64,000 bases of DNA from Salminus brasiliensis (taxonomy: Eukaryota > Chordata > Actinopteri > Characiformes > Bryconidae). Made by a program: the position numbers and the translations under genes. Shown piece by piece: positions 1 to 11,594 of the stretch (its first letter is position 1; every line of letters starts with the position of its first letter). The DNA lies in NCBI RefSeq assembly GCF_030463535.1, contig NC_132893.1:15843771-15907770 (forward strand). The letters are read 5' to 3'. The notes beneath the pieces were generated by a model, which saw only the letters and a list, made by a program, of their open reading frames with translations, searched no databases and was not told the origin of the DNA.

Positions 1-2
1 TG

Positions 3-2302
3 GGTGTTAGCATTGATCAGCTAAATATTCTACCTCAAAGCTCAGTAATATCAGACCATTATCTAATCTCCTTTGAGCTACATCTAAGGCAAAATGTTAA
101 TTCTTCTCCCCAACACTGCCTAAAGCGCACAATAACACCAATGACAGCTGTACAGTTTACTAAAAATCTCCCACCCCTATCGACCTTAGCTTACACTCCG
201 TCAGACCAAATGGAACTCGTTAAATTAACAAACGATCTAGAGAATACCCTTCGATCAACCTTAGACAAAGTAGCACCGTTCAAAAATAAAATGATGAGGC
301 AAAAAAGGCTCGCACCGTGGTACAGTGATCATACTCGTACCTTAAAACAAACAGTGCGGAAACTAGAGCGTAAATGGCGGACGACCAAACTAGAGGTGTT
401 CCACTCTGCGTGGAAGGACAGCCTTAGTCAATATAGAAAGGCACTCATTAAAGCTCGCTCAGCGTATTTGGCCTCGCTGATCGAGAAAAACAAAAACAAT
501 CCCAGAATTCTTTTTAATGAGATCTCTAAACTTACTAAAAGCCAGGCAGATTCTCAACCCCAGATCCCAACATCTTTAACCAGTCATGTTTTTATGGACT
601 ATTTTAATAATAAAACAGAAAATATTAGACAACAAATCTAACCCTGCTTATTAAATAAAACATGGCCGTCACCTGATGTAGTTGCTTTAGAACATAACTT
701 AGTTGTAGAACAAAGGCTGGAAGCCTTCTACCCACTTCCACAGCCTGAACTAGAAAAATTATATCCTCAGCTAATTGTACAACATGTACACTCGACCCAA
801 TTCCCTCTAAATTGCTAAAAGAAATTCTCCCAATTATAATCGGACCTCTTTTAACAATTGTAAATTCATCCCTTAGCCTTGGGCATGTACCCCAAACCCG
901 TAAAATAGCAGTTATAAAACCTTTAATCAAGAAACCAAATCTTGATCCTAGCGTATTATTTAATTATAGACCCATCTCAAACTTAACATTTGTATCTAAG
1001 GTATTAGAAAAAGCTGTGGCCCAACAACTCTGCTTATACCTGAGTAAAAATTACATGTATGAGAAATTCCAGTCTGGATTTAGACTCAATCACAGCACAG
1101 AGACAGCCCTAGTGAAGATTACAAATGATCTCCTTCTTGCCTCTGATCAAGGCTACGTATCTTTATTAGTCCTACTAGACCTTAGTGCAGCCTTTGATAC
1201 AATAGATCATACTATATTACTAGAAAGATTAGAGAAAATGGTTGGAATCACAGGGACAGCCCTATCATGGTTCCAATCAGATCTATATATATCAGACGCT
1301 TTCAATTTGTAAAGATAAAAGATTTATCTACAAACTACGCAGAAGTAAGATATGGAGTTCCGCAAGGCTCAATTTTAGGGCCGCTATTATTTACATTATA
1401 CATGTTACCACTGGGCTCAGTTATAAGCAGACATGGCATTAATTTCTATTTCTATGCAGATGACACACAGCTCTATATATCAGCCAAACCTGACAATAAA
1501 TTTATATTACAGAAAATGGATATAAAACCAGAAAAAGGATATAAAACTCTGGATGTCACATAACTTCCTTCTCCTCAACAGTGACAAAACCGAAATTCTC
1601 CTTTTAGGTCCAAAAGACTCTAGAAATAAACTATCAGACTTAATGTTAGACTTGGCTGATTCTTCCATCATTCCTGGTTTAGCATCTAAAAATCTTGGCG
1701 CCACATTCGACTCAGATTCATCATTTGAGCAACATATAGCTAATATTAGTAGAACAGCCTTTATGCAGCTTAGGAACATCTCCAAACTAAGAAACTCCTT
1801 ATCACTACAAGACTCAGAAAAGCTAGTACACGCTTTTATTACCTCAAGGCTAGATTATTGTAACGCACTACTGTCAGGTTGTTCCAGCAGGAACCTCAAT
1901 AAACTTCAGCTGGTGCAAAATGCTGCAGCCAGGGTCCTTCCTAAAACTAGAAAATTTGACCATATCAATCCAGTTCTATCAGCACTTCATTGGCTCGCAG
2001 TTAAATTCCGTATCGAATACCAAATTCTTCTATTAACATATAAGGCCCTACATGGCCTCGCTCCTGAGTACCTGCAGGATCTTATAGTATATTACGAACC
2101 ATCAAGACTACTTAGATCTCAGGGTGCTGGCCTCTTACTCGTTCCCAAAATTCAGAAAACCTCAGGAGGGGGAAGAGCCATTTCTTATAAAGCCCCCCAG
2201 CTTTGGAATAACCTTCCAGATAATGTTCGGGACTCAGACACAGTCTCAATCTTTAAATCTAAGCTGAAAACTTATATGTTTAGTTTAGCTTTTGGTAATT
2301 AA
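3..2302 (+). pseudogene. L2 LINE ORF2 (endonuclease C-end + reverse transcriptase), broken
   Basis: In the live family this protein nicks target DNA and reverse transcribes the element RNA. The reading starts in frame 3 (SDH motif of the APE-type endonuclease at 51-59) and meets a stop at 639-641. It shifts to frame 2 near 785 (YRPISNL, then the KVLEKAVAQQL block), to frame 1 near 1300, and back to frame 2 near 1553. The catalytic YADD box is encoded at 1453-1464, preceded by [13 protein letters not shown]. The last block (1553-2302) carries the C-terminal region with SRLDYCNALLSG and ALHWLAVKFRIEYQILL, a hallmark of fish L2/CR1-type elements. At least one stop and three frameshifts make it a pseudogene. 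Confidence 0.85.
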
Positions 2303-3057
2303 TGTTTCTTAGATAAGGGCTGCAGGTCCAGGGGTTCGCGGACCCAGGGAATTGTAGTACACTGAGATGCTGGAGCTGTCGTCTCGCTGCTTACACGCGA
2401 TCACTCAGGTTTGTTGACGATGGAGCTGATAGATGCTGGTGTTCTCAGGGTACGCCCGTGTCCGTGTTACCTTCTGGCTCTCTCCTTTTAATTATGCTGT
2501 GATAATCACACCTGCCGGAGTCGTCAGACATACCCAGATGCTGATTCTCAACATTCTCTGCACTCCATAAAATTCCTCTTAGAACTAACTTTTCTCTCTT
2601 TACCTTCTTCGAGTAAATGGCCACCAGTCCGGCCAGCGGGTCCCCCCCAACCCGCCACCACCCATGGCTCACCCGCCTGCCGCTGCTGCCTGTTTGGTGG
2701 CTGTGCTGAAACCTAGATGGACTCGTGCCTGTCTGACACTATTAATATCACCACTATCAACTTTCTGTTGTATCTGCTTTGGTAATTTTTATCATTAATG
2801 TTTAAATAGTCTGGCCAGAGGAGGATGGGTCCCCCTTGTGAGTCTTGGTTCCTCCCAAGGTTTCTTCCTCCAGCTCTGAGGGAGTTTTCCTTGCCACTGT
2901 CGCCGTTGGCTTGCTCACAGGGGTCTTTGACCCTTCATGTTATTTCTTCTTTCTTCTCTGTCTCTGTCCTTCATTAAGTACTAATTATGTAAAGCTGCTT
3001 TGTGACGACAACAGTTGTAAAAAGCGCTATACAAATAAATTTGACTTGACTTGACTT
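2303..3057 (+). repeat. L2 LINE 3' UTR and tail
   Basis: No open frame belongs here. The block from about 2815 (GGCCAGAGGAGGATGGGTCC) to 3057 is the conserved L2 3' end. It is found again, diverged, at three other places in the window. Confidence 0.75.
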
Positions 3058-3379
3058 GACAAAAGGTGGCTCTACAAAGTACTGACTTTAGGGGGGTGAA
3101 TAGTAACACTTAAGTTTCCTGTTATTTTGATTGTATAAATTGCTCAAGTGTTCCATAAATGTACATTCAAGACAGTGACAGCAATTCCGGCACTTCACTG
3201 AACTAATGTTTGCCTCAATTTAACTCTGCACATTGGTTTAAATTGCTCTATTTGTAGACAGCTTACTCCTTTGTTTTTGAAATACTCAGAAATGTCTGCA
3301 CAAACATGATCAATATTAGCAAAGTAAACCCCATACTTGGCAATCATAAGTCCCAGGCATCTTTCGAAATGCCACTGAT

Positions 3380-5725
3380 GTCTTGCAGGACTTTAATAAT
3401 TGATGATGCACGTTTAGAAGGATGCTGCAGAATCTCCTGTAGAAAGAGGAAGAGAAGGAGATGCAGAATACAAAATACATGTAATATTAATGGCTTCTTA
3501 AACTAAATATCCTTTCATTTTACAAAGAAAGCAATTAAAACTATATATAAATGAATGTATTTAAAATGCAACCTTTTTCATTTTACTTGCAGCCTCAGAT
3601 TTATAACTGGTGAGGTGAGTTTAGAAGGATGCTGCAGAATCACCTGTGGAAAGAAAAAGAGAAGAAGACAGAATACAAAACGCATGCCATTTTTATAATT
3701 TTTATCAGCATTTAATCTTTAAATTATACAAAAAAGCAGTTATTAAAGTAAAAATGCTATTTCTTCAATCGTCCAACATATAGACAAGAGAAAAGAGACT
3801 GTATTAATTGAAACATTTTACACCATCTTATAGACGTTTCATTTTACTAATGTTTTAACCTTTTGTCAGCTTCAAAAATGTGGATTCAAACAGCGTGGAA
3901 ATTTCCTAAAACACATACTGTATGTATAATTTAAAAACTTTTAAACTGACAGTCTTAGACTTCTAATTGATAAGGTGAGTTAAGAAGGCTGCTGCAGAAT
4001 AGAAAGAAAAATCCAAAATGAATGTCATATTAATGGCAGCTTTATGTACAAATCCTTTATTGAAAAACAAAGAGCATTATTTATATTTCTAAACATAAAT
4101 AATTTTTTTTAGAAAAACCTCTTTGGAAAAAATATTTATCTCTGTTTATTTGCCAGCAAGGTCCATAATAAGTGAAGTCCTGTATAAAGAAAAAGAGAAG
4201 GAGCTGCTTTATCTACAAATCATTTAATACACAAAACAGTTATATCTAAATACAGTTACATTTTGTACATACATGTTTCTCTTTATATCAGTTTATTTGC
4301 CACCAAGGCCAGTAATAAGTAAATATGCTGTTACTCTCTTTGCTTAACATGCAGACAACAAGAGCAAAGAAATCACATTAATTTCACATTAATTAATTAA
4401 AATATTTAGGAAACGTCTGAAATTATTCATTCATTTTACCTAAATGTTTGCCTTTGTCGCCTTCAGAATTGTGAACTCAAACAGCATGAAAATAAAGAAA
4501 AACATTGTACTAATACCTTTTTCTTATTAACTTGCAGCCTCCTGTCAGCCCCGCGGCGCCGCGCCCCCCTCCCGGGGGCGGTTTCGGTCCGCAGGCTCCT
4601 CGGGACTTTCTGTTCCTCTTGTTTATGTCAGTCACGAAGGACTTTTATGTTGACAGCCGTTTGTGTAAGACGCCATGTTTTCTGTCCAGTTCATGTGTTG
4701 TTCATTCACGGTTATGATGTGTTCTGATTTGTTTCATCTGGAAGCTGGGGTATATAGGGAGCCAACGCGAACTCCTCGCTGCCGAGAATTGTTCTCGCCA
4801 CGCCAAGCTGTATGGTTGGCTTCATGTTAGGTGATTTATCTGTTTTGCCCCATCTGAGTTGTCCCGAGTTTGTTTTCTGTTTCTCGTTTTGACCCTGCAC
4901 TTTGCTGCCACGTCTGGTTTTGTTTATTTCTTTGGTTTGGTTATTAAATCATTATCTTGCATTGCACGGTCCCTGCGAGTGTTCCCTTGTCTCGCCTAGC
5001 CAGCATGACACCTCCGATTTATAACTGAGGAGGCATGTTTGAAAGGATGCTGCAGAATCTCCAGTAGAAAGAAGGAGAAACAAAATGTGAGGCAGATAAA
5101 AATACCCTACATATGATCAGCTTCTGCATTTAAAAAGTATTTAATAATACACAATACAAAGAAATCAAAAACATGTCAATATAACAGCATTCATTAAAAT
5201 GCAACGGAGACCATCTTTATCACAGTTTATCTCGCAGAAAGGCAGCCTTAGACATTACTTTTGGAGAGAGCGCAATTTCTTTTTCATAGCACTTCTTGAA
5301 TGTGATAAAAGCAACCAAAGTAATAACAGCATCCACTCCATAACTAAACATAACATGGAGTATAATAGCAACAGTAGATGTTTAGTATACGCTTTAGAAT
5401 ATCATTTAATTTAGAATTTACCAAAGTTTGCTAAATTCCAAAACCATGGGGAAAGCCTTGTTCTGTTCCTCCTTAGACAGAAACCACACAGAGTTTGACA
5501 CAGGGTCCCAGACAAATAAGGAAAACAAGAGCTTGGAGTTAATGTGTTAGTTCCCCTATTTCCCTGTATTTTAGCTTTAGCTTTAGTTTATTCTGTCATA
5601 ATCTGTCAACAGCATGTGTCACAAGTGCGACATGATCATTTTTAAGGAGGCTACCAATAAACCGAGTAAACCTGAGACGGGGCTGAACGGAGAAACAGAT
5701 TTACTCATATCTCATAACTGTAAAT
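3380..5725 (-). pseudogene. Unidentified tandem gene family, copy 2 (degenerate, short exons)
   Basis: I do not recognise the family. On the minus strand a start at 5708 opens a hydrophobic signal-peptide-like exon (MSKSVSPFSPVSGLLGLLVA). A second segment (5520-5422) encodes EEQNKAFPMVLEFSKL and ends at a GTAAAT donor. A 78-nt intron (5421-5344) with a TACTAAAC branch-like site ends in TTTAG, and exon 5343-5220 continues with CYGVDAVITLVAFITFKKC and reaches TGA at 5220-5222. Further downstream, short segments reading ILQHP(S/F)K recur at about 5050, 3990, 3635 and 3425, and MLFEFTILKA-like segments at 4475 and 3885. The protein could be secreted or membrane-bound. Parts match copy 1 at 8.1-10.4 kb. 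A solo LTR (4543-5010) interrupts it. Exon chaining is inference. Confidence 0.4.
4543..5010 (+). mobile_element. Solo LTR, Ty3/gypsy type (LTR1)
   Basis: The 468-bp unit starts TGTCAG and ends CATGACA, flanked by a perfect 5-bp target duplication CCTCC (4538-4542 and 5011-5015). It contains a TATATA box at 4751-4756 and, 30 bp on, GCCGAGAATT (4781-4790), the presumed start of R. A TTATTAAATCATT polyadenylation-like stretch lies near 4940. It splits a segment that is unsplit at 8262-8290. The same LTR family lies at 6.99-7.87, 11.6-12.35 and 59.98-60.87 kb. Confidence 0.85.
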
Positions 5726-6986
5726 GCCGTTTGCTTTCCTGAACGCATTCGCAGCGGCGCGCTGCGTCAGACGGGCAGAGTCACACTCAATTAAGCGACA
5801 ACGCTGGGATTTCTAACGCTCCGAAAGGACAATTCTTGTTTATTCTTGGGGAACTACACTCGACAGTGTGGTAGGAACTGAAACACTGACTAATCTTTTA
5901 TTTACCTATTTACTACAGTAGTTTACTAGATCATTTTATCGTGATAGTTAATCAGGATTTTGTTGTAAGACTGTAACTGTTGTGTTGAAAATGCAATACG
6001 TAGTTTGTTATTAAACAAATGGTAATTAACTACTACTCCAGACAAAATAGTGAATAAGTCTAAAAAAGTATTAAAAGTGTAAAAAAGTATAAAAAAAAGA
6101 TAGTTGAATAAGTATAAAAAACCCCACCTAAATACTTAGCAATACTTACCTTGCCGGGGAAACCCTAAACCTGAAAGGAATAAAAATATGTTTAGTTTAT
6201 ATAAGATGTATAGTTTATATCCGTGGTGTTTTTTTATTATTCCAAACGAGCAGTTTACGCGTTTTTTCTGGACTCACGTGGACATTTGACAGGCTTTTAT
6301 AGACGTATCTGTGCTAATTGTTGACTGAATGGGAACGATTGTTGTAAAGTATATGGATGTTTATTAAACAGGAAAAAGACATGTTTGTGTCCTTGTTTGT
6401 TTTGGTTCTTGTTCCTTTTACTGTATTTATGTTTACCTGAATCTGTTCTAATTTGTTCTAACACAACACAGCATGGAAGACAGCACTTGCCACAAGAAAC
6501 TGGTATATTGTCCATTTGAGATGAGATTTTTAGGGTGGCCTGTAGTCAACCACCAGCTCCTTAGGTTCATTAGGTGGTTCCTTTTGCACTAGTCAACAAA
6601 GTGATTCACCAGCTTCCAGACAGCTTTAAAGTTACTGGACTGCTCTGGAATGGTGGTGGTGTTTTTGGGGGGGGGGGGGGGGGGGTTGTGACAGTCAGTG
6701 TAGTGAACGGTTGAGGTGAAGGACAGAGAGAGAGACCGAGTGGTCCCTGCCGTTGTTGTATCGAAGCATTGGGCTGTGAAGGAGACAAACAGTTTATAGG
6801 ACAATGAGGTCAAAAAGGGGCCATTAACAAATGGTTTAACTAATTTACCCCACCCCCATATTTGGATCTGCTTTGGTTTTAAAGCTGGCCTATATAAATC
6901 ACATACATTCACAAGCTCCAGATTAGTATCCAGTTTGGGGGTTGCTTGGCTTAGGCTCCACTGAGAGGTTTCATCTTTTTTGATAA
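5726..6986. other. No gene seen; upstream flank of copy 2, poly-G run
   Basis: GAATGCGTTCAGGAAAGCAA (minus strand, about 5745) is shared with about 10775, so this is probably the promoter side of the unidentified gene. A GC- and CpG-richer patch lies at 5745-5850. A run of more than 20 G lies at 6666-6686. No coding frame is convincing. Confidence 0.5.
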
Positions 6987-7874
6987 CGTCACGCCGGCAC
7001 CGCCGCGGCTCACAGGGGCTCTCAGACTTTGAGCCGTTCTATCATGGTCATGGACTCCAATTATGAAAAGGACTTATGTTGACAATCATGTTTTGTTCTC
7101 GCTTCACTGTGTCTGACTTCACTCTCTGTTGGTGTGTTACACCTGTGGGCTGGTGCATTTAAGAAGGGCTAGCGCAAGCAGCCAGTGCCGAGAATTGACT
7201 TTAGTTGACTTTAGTTAACTCTTAGTAGCTCTGGTTATCTCAGGTCAACACTGGGTTGGATCTGGTGTCTGGTCTAGTCTAGTGCTGGCGTTATGCGTTG
7301 GGCTCTCCAACGTCCTCTGTCTAGGGACTCAATTGTGGCTGCCGAACCACTACTGCCTGCTCCCCTTCGGTCTTAGAGCACCGTAAGGATTATCAGGGGT
7401 TGTTCATGGGAATGCACTGAACTCTCCTCGCTTTGGTCATGAAGCTCACGTCAAAGAAGTCAGCTCTGGTGCGCGCTCTAGTTATCGCCTGTGTTCTGGT
7501 AAGCTAGCCCTGTCATTGTATCGGTTCTGTTTGGGTTCGGCAGCGGATCCCTCAGCTCCGGAGGTCAAGCAAGTCTCAGAGGCGCCTGACCCGCGCTGTC
7601 TTTCTGTTTCACGGTTTTCCCCAGGCACTGCCTGTAGGTTTAGGTTTTCTGTATCGTTCTGGCTCAGCCCTGGCATGCTAGCCTAGTCCTTGTCCCAGGT
7701 GTGCTCTTTTGTTTGCCCAGTTTGGTGGTCATTGTCTTTTGTTTATCGTTAACCTGGTTAATCTGTTGCTGCCTTTTCCTTGTTTTCTTCCCTGTTCGAG
7801 TTAATAAAGTCTCTCGCTTTGGTCCATCCCCTGTGACTGTTCTCCCTCATTGTCAGACCCAGTGGATCATGACA
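6987..7874 (+). mobile_element. Solo LTR, Ty3/gypsy type (LTR2)
   Basis: This is about 888 bp with the same landmarks as the other LTRs: GACTTATGTTGACA near 7063, CACCTGTGGGCTGG then CATTTAAG (7156), GCCGAGAATT at 7187-7196, TTAATAAAG near 7800, and an end in GGATCATGACA at 7874. The first base(s) have decayed (CGTCACG where TGTCACG is expected). The flanks match an unoccupied paralogous site at 10905-10945, so the boundaries are supported by an empty site. No gag or pol is present. Confidence 0.8.
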
Positions 7875-7966
7875 TAGCTACAAGATTACATTTAGCTTTA
7901 ATACATTGTATTTGAAATTATATTGTAGCTTATTCTGAAATTGAACATTTGTTTAATTTTAAAAAG

Positions 7967-7967
<1 letters not shown>

Positions 7968-8042
<75 letters not shown>
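7968..8042. repeat. (AT)n microsatellite
   Basis: About 75 bp of uninterrupted alternating TA. Open frames across it are artefacts. Confidence 0.98.
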
Positions 8043-8046
<4 letters not shown>

Positions 8047-9298
8047 ATCAGTTACAACAAAAAGTGTAAAAGCTGTTCCTAAATCAGCAGAAGAACCATA
8101 TGAGCAGTTATTTCTAAATGTAAACACATTTATTTAGAGTAAACGTCTTTGGAGAACATTTTTCTAAATATGCGGACAGAAATTTAAAGTCAAACAGCAT
8201 GGAAATAAAGAAAAATATTTTACAGATTCTAAGATACATTTTCTTCAATTACAAAACTAAACTTGCAGCCTCCGACTTATAACTGATTAGGCATGTTTAA
8301 AAGGATGCGGCAGAATCTCCTGTAGAAAGAAATAGAAACAAAATGAGAAAGAAAATCAGCATCTGCATTTAAAATATTCAATAATACACAATACAAAGAA
8401 ATCAAATGCATCTACATATAACATTCAGTAAAATGCAACATCTATGGAGACCATCTTTATCACAGTTTCTCACAGAAAGACAGGCTTAGACTTTTTTACT
8501 TTTTTAGAGTTTGGAGAGCTGTAGGAGCACAATTTCCAATGTTTCAAATTAGCAGTACCCTAGAGACCACATGGAACAGCATAGTATCTCTTCCTGAACT
8601 CAAGGAAAGCAACCAAAAGAACCACAACAGCATCCACCCCATAACAAAACATAACAGTATAAAAGCAACAGTTGAACACATCACTTGAAACAGCAACAGT
8701 ATCTGCTTAGTATGCAATGTAGTATATAATTTCATTTAGAATTTACTATATATATATATAAATCTAGCAAACTCCTTTACCAAAGTTAGCTAAATTCCAA
8801 AACCATGGGGAATAGCTTGTTCTGTTCCTTCTTACACAGAAGCCACAGTTTGATTTGTCTGGACCACAAATGGCACTAAAAGCCATTATAAAGAGTCTTA
8901 TACTCACATGTAGGCTCAAATGCAATGGGTTTAATATAAGAAAGTGCTGTGTCAAATTAGCAAGTGGTAAAAGCTCTTTTCAGAAATATTGATCCTCTTA
9001 TTGTGGAAGCCCCAAGCGGTGACCCTTAGAGACAGACCAGGAGCTAACAAACACTTCCAATCAAAAACAAAGCTTGGTGTAAAAAGCTTGATTAGACACA
9101 GCTTTCAGAAAAACTAAGGTCAGGAACAGAACCTTGTTAAACACAACTAACAAGCCAAATGATGAAAGCTCCTCTGACTGTGTAAAACAGGAGCCAGGCT
9201 TGGCACACTGTATTTATAACAAGCATAACATTGAACACAGGTGGAAATTGTTAGTAATCAGGTGACGCGGACCATAAGCTCGGACTGTAATTGGCTGT

Positions 9299-10201
9299 TG
9301 TAGATGACGTAGGGGCAATTTAAACTTTCGTGTCGTGGGAAATTGTGATAGCGTTAGGAGTACTCGACTGGGACAGTGTCCTTTTAGTGTTTGTTTCTGT
9401 AGGTTTTTCCAGTTTTTTTATTTTTTATTTTTTATTGATTAGTTATTTGTTTATTTATTTGGTCCGGCTTGCTGTGGCGCCATTGGCACGTCGCGAAAAT
9501 CTTGGCGGGTGGCGGTAGACTACGGTGCTGGTTGCTGCAGTTTACCCCGCGGGCGTTGCTGGCTAAGGGACGGGATGATGATGATGATGATGATGACGAC
9601 TGCGTTTAATTCTCACCCGAAAATAAATTGTTCTGACTCGTATGATGGCGTAAAGCTGCGCGCAAGCAAAAGTCTGCTGTGGGGTTGTTGGAGAGCGAGA
9701 CTTAACGGAGGCGCTATTTAGCCAGATAAGCGAGGACTCTTCTTATGGACTAGAAAGGTGCGACGGAAGTGTGGATATCTACTTTTTATTTGGGTGGGTG
9801 GATGTTGGAGTATGAAGGGGGTCATTTTGATCCCTAGAGAATAAGAAATGAAGTTTTCTAGCGCTCAAGACGGTTTGAAGTGAGTCACTGTGTGCGTGTG
9901 TTCGTATTAGGGTGTGTAGTGTGAGGCTGATGTGAGGTTTAACAGAACATTCCGTGTGCTGTGAGATTATGTCCTCAGCTACTACTAAGGCTAAATGATC
10001 TTGTCCGTTTTTACGTGTTTAAATGAATTGTCAATAAAGATGGTATTATTTCAAATGAGTGATTACTGTGTATGCTGGTGTGGGAAACGGGCTCACCTCA
10101 ACCAGACCAGGTATGAAAGCTAGCGTATTGATCCAGTGGCTAACAGCCCTCTATTGGTAGTTAAATAAACATACCTCTGCAAAAAAAGAGGGGTCGCTAC
10201 A
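9299..10201 (+). mobile_element. Possible solo LTR (unassigned family)
   Basis: This block interrupts the duplicated gene unit and is markedly richer in CpG than its neighbours. It begins TGTAG, ends CTACA, and has an AATAAAG signal near 10034 with a T- and GT-rich 3' part, all LTR-like. I see no clear target duplication, so the ends are uncertain. The adjoining 8990-9298 (TATTTATAAC near 9211) may belong to the same insertion. Confidence 0.35.
9574..9597. repeat. (ATG)n trinucleotide run
   Basis: Seven to eight consecutive ATG/ATGATG units inside the CpG-rich block. Confidence 0.9.
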
Positions 10202-10829
10202 ATATGTATGAAGGATATTCCCATGATAGCTGTGTTCCAAAAGTGCAATTTTTGGTTAGTAATGGCTGAAGTTACTGCCCTTTCCTAATTTAATTTAATT
10301 AACCAAATGTAATTACGGGTTTCCACAAAGTTTACAAATGTTCAACTTCAGGTGCACCATGATAATTTTTTTTAAGGAGGCAACCAATAAACCGAGTAAA
10401 CCTCAGACGGGACTGAACGGTGAAACAGATTTACTCATGACTGGCTTTTAAAATTAATTCTGTCAGCGTCCACTCAAACTCAGCACAGTCTCTTAATGCA
10501 GAAACCTATGAACTACACGAGGCTGTGTCTTTGCTAGTTGAGTTCAGGACGCTTTCCAGTGTTGCTAATATTTACATGTACTGAGTAAGAGTAAATAAAC
10601 CTACTGGACTTTTTTTCCCCTCCCCAATGAAGCTCAGTACGTTGTGGTCTGTTGAATTTCAGGGATGTGGTGTGGTAACGTAAAGTAACGCTCAGCTCCT
10701 TCTCTGCTTCGCACAACTCATCACAGGCGCATTCCTCCACCCCGCCACGTGAATGCCGTTTGCTTTCCTGAACGCATTCTCCAGTTTGAGTTTCCATGGC
10801 TTAGTCTCCAGCTTGAGCTGAGCCTACAC

Positions 10830-11125
10830 AGAAGGTAATTATGTAATACAAACCATATACATCACTTCCTACAATATTTGCTTTGTTAAAAAAGATGAAA
10901 CCACTGAGAGGTTTCACCTTTTTTGATGGCTAAAAATTACATTTAGCTTTAATACATTGAAATTATATTCTCTCGTATTCTGAAATGTGTGAATATATAT
11001 ATATATAGTCACTATATATATGTTTAGATTCTATATGTCGGTTTATATATATAGAATATAAATTTAAGTTTAAAAGCTGCTATTCCTAAATCGGCAGTAG
11101 GAGGCAGTAGAATCATACATGAACC
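10830..11125 (-). other. Tail relic of a third copy of the unidentified gene unit
   Basis: The segment from CTGAGAGGTTTCACC (10903) through TTACATTTAGCTTTAATACA (10937) to AAAAGCTG.TATTCCTAAAT (about 11070) matches the flanks of LTR2 (6961-6984 and 7885-8095). Here it has no LTR, so it marks a third tandem copy and an empty insertion site. Confidence 0.55.
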
Positions 11126-11594
11126 ACATAGGACAGATGTTGCTGAACATTAAGTCGCTGCACGTTGCCATATTAGATAATCAAAGTGTTTTTCCTTCTA
11201 CTATTCAACTTTGTTAGTTTTTATAGTTAATATTTTCTGTTGTTTCTTGTTTGTGTGTTTTTAAAAGAGTATACAAGGCTAACATTAGATAGACTGCATG
11301 TTGTTTGCCATGGTAGATTAAAGGAAATCTAATTCTAGAGGTACAACTCAAGTAATTGTATTTTGAGATTTTTATAGTTGAATGGAACTGAATTAAATAA
11401 TGGTATGCATGTTAGTGTAAGGAAAATCATGTTAAGGTTGTGAGAATAAGAAGTGTATATAATTCCTTTAATTTACCCATTTTACTGGGGTCAGTGCATC
11501 CCTGCTTTAGCGATTTATTTGGTCAAGTCATTCGCACTTTAAATATGCGTGAGTCTGACTTTTGTTCATATATTTTTATTTATATGCATCAGCA
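11126..11594. other. No gene seen
   Basis: AT-rich sequence without a convincing frame or recognisable repeat. Confidence 0.5.

Larger units (their letters stand above)
1..3057 (+). mobile_element. L2-clade LINE (non-LTR retrotransposon), 5' end outside window
   Basis: The window opens inside the endonuclease domain: an SDH motif is encoded at 51-59. A reverse transcriptase follows, then a long 3' UTR that ends in the typical fish L2 tail (GCTGCTTTGTGACRACAAC, GTAAAAAGCGCTATACAAAT) and a short GACTT tandem run at 3040-3057. Copies of the same 3' end recur at 19.6-20.07, 32.35-32.47 and 56.6 kb. The clade assignment rests on recognising the RT sequence and tail; I could not align it. The element is dead because of stops and frameshifts. 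Confidence 0.85.
8150..10445 (-). pseudogene. Unidentified tandem gene family, copy 1 (degenerate)
   Basis: This is a paralogue of the region at 3.4-5.7 kb. The start at 10438 opens the same signal-like exon, but a TCA codon has become TGA early in it. Segment 8868-8773 encodes KKEQNKLFPMVLEFS and then a stop. The following exon (about 8680-8560) encodes YGVDAVVVLLVAFLEFRKR, but its acceptor AG has become TG. The ILQHP-type segment is at about 8310 (here ILPHPF, then a stop) and the MLFDFKFL segment at about 8190. A 1.2-kb insertion (about 8990-10201) separates the first and second exons. Multiple lesions mean this copy is dead. The identity of the family is unknown to me. Confidence 0.4.

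Noticed and set aside
625-930. Minus-strand open frame of 101 codons
   Set aside because: Antisense shadow of the L2 reverse transcriptase.
7930-8127. Open frame with alternating Y and I
   Set aside because: Translation of an (AT)n microsatellite.
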